7,096 nucleotides of DNA from SAR324 cluster bacterium. GTDB lineage: Bacteria; SAR324; XYD2-FULL-50-16. The DNA lies in the NCBI GenBank assembly GCA_002401295.1, contig NVSR01000093.1, positions 1 to 7,096 of the forward strand. The letters are read 5' to 3'. The translations under genes were made by a program, and so were the position numbers. This document shows positions 5,509 through 7,096 of this stretch, in pieces. The notes below the pieces were generated by a model. That model worked only from the letters and a program-made list of their open reading frames with translations. It did no database searches and was not told the DNA's origin. Position 1 is the stretch's first letter. Every line of letters starts with the position of its first letter.

Positions 5509-5567
5509 AGCAAAAAGGGAGGTTGGCAGAAAGCGAAGAGGATTAATAAAGCCTTCCACAGCCCTGA

Positions 5568-6896
5568 TCATCCTTTACAAAGATAAGGGTTCTTCATTTT
5601 CACCTGTCCACCGATCTCGGTGAGTAAACTGAGAGTTCCCATAAAAGTCCGGTCAAAATACAACTGATCGCGATGCATCCCTGAAACGAGATTACTACCC
5701 TTGGGATCCAACATCTCTTTACTGATTCCTTGCATTGTGGAGAAATCATAAACATCGTTCTGAAAGGGAATGGCAATCCATGCGGCGAAGTTCTTCAAGG
5801 TAGGTAGAATCTGTTCACAAAAAGTTTCAAAGGGGAGATCCTCCTTCAAAATTCCCATATCAATGTTGATTTGAAATAAGGCTTTTGCATCCAGTTCCTC
5901 TTGCAAAATAATAGCAAACAAGCGCTGAATCTTCTCGATAAAGTCAGGACTCAAGTGTTTGACACAACCAAAATCCAGCATACCTAACTTCCCCTCTTTC
6001 ATGAACAGGTAGTTGCCCGGATGGGGGTCAGCATGCACACAGTACAATTCAAAAGCAGAAGTCAAAAAGCAATCCCAAACCAGCTGGCCGAAATGGTTTC
6101 GCAGCTCCTGGCTGGGTTTTGTCTCCAACCAGTCCTTCAGGTGCAAGCCCTCCAGTTTGGCACTGGTTAAAATGCGCTTACTGCTCAACTCCTCTTTGAC
6201 TTCGGGGATTACAATGTCAGGGTGATTGAGATTTTCACGAAACCACTGCGTATTTTCCAATTCCTTTTCGTAGTTAGTCTCTTCTTTCAGCCTCTCTTCT
6301 ATCTCTTGCAGGGCAATTTCAATAGCCCGCTTATCCGGTAAGAAGCGCGTTGTCTTGACCAGGGCCAGCATAAAGTTACGAATCATGCTCAAGTCACTCT
6401 CAATAGTCTGAGCAATTCCAGGATATTGGATTTTGACTGCTAAGGCTTGTCCATCCAGAGAGATGGCATTGTGTACTTGTCCCAAACTGGCGGCAGCAAA
6501 GGCATGAGCATCAAACTTCTGAAAAACCTTTGTCGGTCCCAATTCGAATTCCTGTACAAAAGCCTTGTAAATTAAAGCTCGGTTCAGAGGTTTTCCCTGA
6601 TGACAAGCTTGGGCCAGCTGTTTGCGTATACCCTCTGGAAGCATCCCTGTTTCCATACTCAATAATTGTGAGACTTTTAATGCGGTTCCTCGCAGTTGAC
6701 TCAACATGGCAAAAAGCATCTTACCAATCTCTTCCTGAAACTGCAGCTCCTGCTCTTTTTTCTTATCTTCAGATCTGAATTTTTGGCTAGTATAGTGAAA
6801 TAAGGATTTAGCTCCCGCCTTGGCCAGAGTGACTCCGGCAAGAGATCCTCTCGAAAATTTACCTGCAGGGATCTTTTTTGCTGCTTTTTCTACCAT
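5568..6896 (-). CDS. ABC1/UbiB/COQ8-family atypical kinase
   Basis: This 442-residue protein belongs to the AarF/ABC1/UbiB kinase-like family, whose characterised members support ubiquinone synthesis and lipid homeostasis. Visible features in order: the family helix motif RGTALKVSQLLSMETG (69-84), where the usual KxGQ reads K74-V-S-Q77; the Ala-rich nucleotide loop AAASLGQVH (134-142) in place of a P-loop; the ATP-contacting Lys155 in LAVKIQYPG; EETNYEKELEN (205-215), the family-specific acidic stretch; the catalytic loop HADPHPGN (288-295) with Asp290 and Asn295; and DFG (308-310) with metal-binding Asp308. All core catalytic residues are present, so activity is likely despite the Gly-to-Ser change. 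No transmembrane segment is obvious. The ATG overlaps the stop of the upstream gene by seven bases, with a GGGGGG run only three bases before it. It is not clear that this copy serves ubiquinone synthesis, since no ubi gene is in the window. Confidence 0.92.
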   Translation of the reverse strand: MVEKAAKKIPAGKFSRGSLAGVTLAKAGAKSLFHYTSQKFRSEDKKKEQELQFQEEIGKMLFAMLSQLRGTALKVSQLLSMETGMLPEGIRKQLAQACHQGKPLNRALIYKAFVQEFELGPTKVFQKFDAHAFAAASLGQVHNAISLDGQALAVKIQYPGIAQTIESDLSMIRNFMLALVKTTRFLPDKRAIEIALQEIEERLKEETNYEKELENTQWFRENLNHPDIVIPEVKEELSSKRILTSAKLEGLHLKDWLETKPSQELRNHFGQLVWDCFLTSAFELYCVHADPHPGNYLFMKEGKLGMLDFGCVKHLSPDFIEKIQRLFAIILQEELDAKALFQINIDMGILKEDLPFETFCEQILPTLKNFAAWIAIPFQNDVYDFSTMQGISKEMLDPKGSNLVSGMHRDQLYFDRTFMGTLSLLTEIGGQVKMKNPYLCKG

Positions 6897-7096
6897 TTGC
6901 CCCCCATCAGACCACCAATCGTTTGCAATTTTTTCAAGGTTCCCATGGATCCCCCCAATAATCGAAACATTTGCCCCTTAAATAAAACGCCCATCAAATC
7001 AAGGCCCTTGTTAATCACTCCACTTTTTAAGAAAGTGATGCCCAGATCCAGGGAGACATCAATCACCTGAGTGGTATCAGCGAATTCTTCCGATTC
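6890..7096 (-). CDS. C-terminal end of an unrecognised protein (runs off right edge)
   Basis: An open minus-strand frame enters from the right edge and ends at TAG 6890-6892, giving the last 68 residues. They are rich in Gly, Leu and Met, with short amphipathic stretches such as LDLGITFLKSGVI and a Gly-Met-rich end finishing in GGLMGGKW. The stop overlaps the start of the kinase gene in an ATGGTAG arrangement, which points to translational coupling and a shared operon. I recognise no family from this fragment, and no Cys or catalytic motif is visible. That it is a real gene rests on the open frame to the edge, the overlap and its protein-like composition. Its function may relate to that of the kinase. 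Confidence 0.6.
   Translation of the reverse strand, partial: ESEEFADTTQVIDVSLDLGITFLKSGVINKGLDLMGVLFKGQMFRLLGGSMGTLKKLQTIGGLMGGKW

Larger units (their letters stand above)
5239..5567. other. Intergenic region between kinase and lipoprotein copy B
   Basis: This 329-bp gap holds, from the lipoprotein side, its ribosome binding site, the conserved 20-bp block, the rest of the duplicated upstream homology to about 5411, then the inverted repeats at 5456-5508. An inverted repeat AGGCAGGT/ACCTGCTT at 5329-5336 and 5351-5358 (one G-T pair) lies within the duplicated part. On the minus strand one frame is open from about 5437 to the TAA at 5281-5283 but has no start codon; I do not call it a gene. 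Confidence 0.6.

Noticed and set aside
1..7096. CRISPR arrays, tRNA or rRNA genes, transposases or attachment sites
   Set aside because: I looked for regularly spaced repeats, cloverleaf-like sequence, transposase frames and terminal repeats and found none; the only long repeat is the lipoprotein gene duplication.

Overview
The window looks like a chromosomal stretch from a Gram-negative bacterium of moderate-to-low GC. Two large lipoproteins and one small one carry lipobox signal peptides typical of envelope-facing proteins. A quinone-associated ABC1/UbiB-type kinase is also present. I cannot place the organism below that level; nothing in the window (no rRNA, tRNA or marker gene) fixes a phylum.

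Layout, left to right. At 3-275 (minus) is a small basic, cysteine-rich lipoprotein. Upstream of it at 478-1302 (minus) is an AraC-family regulator with a cupin-type sensor domain and a double helix-turn-helix; it probably starts at a TTG codon. A 156-bp divergent intergenic region separates it from a class I SAM-dependent methyltransferase at 1459-2160 (plus). This regulator/enzyme pair is a plausible self-contained regulatory unit. A 159-bp gap between convergent genes follows, holding a perfect 10-bp inverted repeat.

The centre (2320-5238, minus) is a tandem duplication. Two lipoproteins of exactly 435 residues each align end to end without a gap, with about 71% identity by hand count (309/435). 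Their N-terminal halves look like the CsgG/FlgO-like outer-membrane lipoprotein fold; I do not recognise the C-terminal halves. The duplicated unit includes roughly 120 bp of non-coding DNA upstream of each start, still about two-thirds identical over its central 100 bp, with one 20-bp block matching at 18 positions. That block is a good candidate for shared regulation.

The right side (5568-7096, minus) holds an ABC1/UbiB/COQ8-type atypical kinase of 442 residues whose KxGQ signature reads KVSQ. Its start overlaps the stop of an upstream gene that runs off the right edge, so the two are probably translationally coupled. Between the kinase and the lipoprotein pair lies a 329-bp gap with a perfect 12-bp inverted repeat and a second small hairpin beside it.

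The genes do not form one obvious pathway. The clearest candidate for something undescribed is the duplicated CsgG/FlgO-like lipoprotein pair with its conserved upstream region. I see no CRISPR array, insertion sequence, phage gene, tRNA or rRNA.
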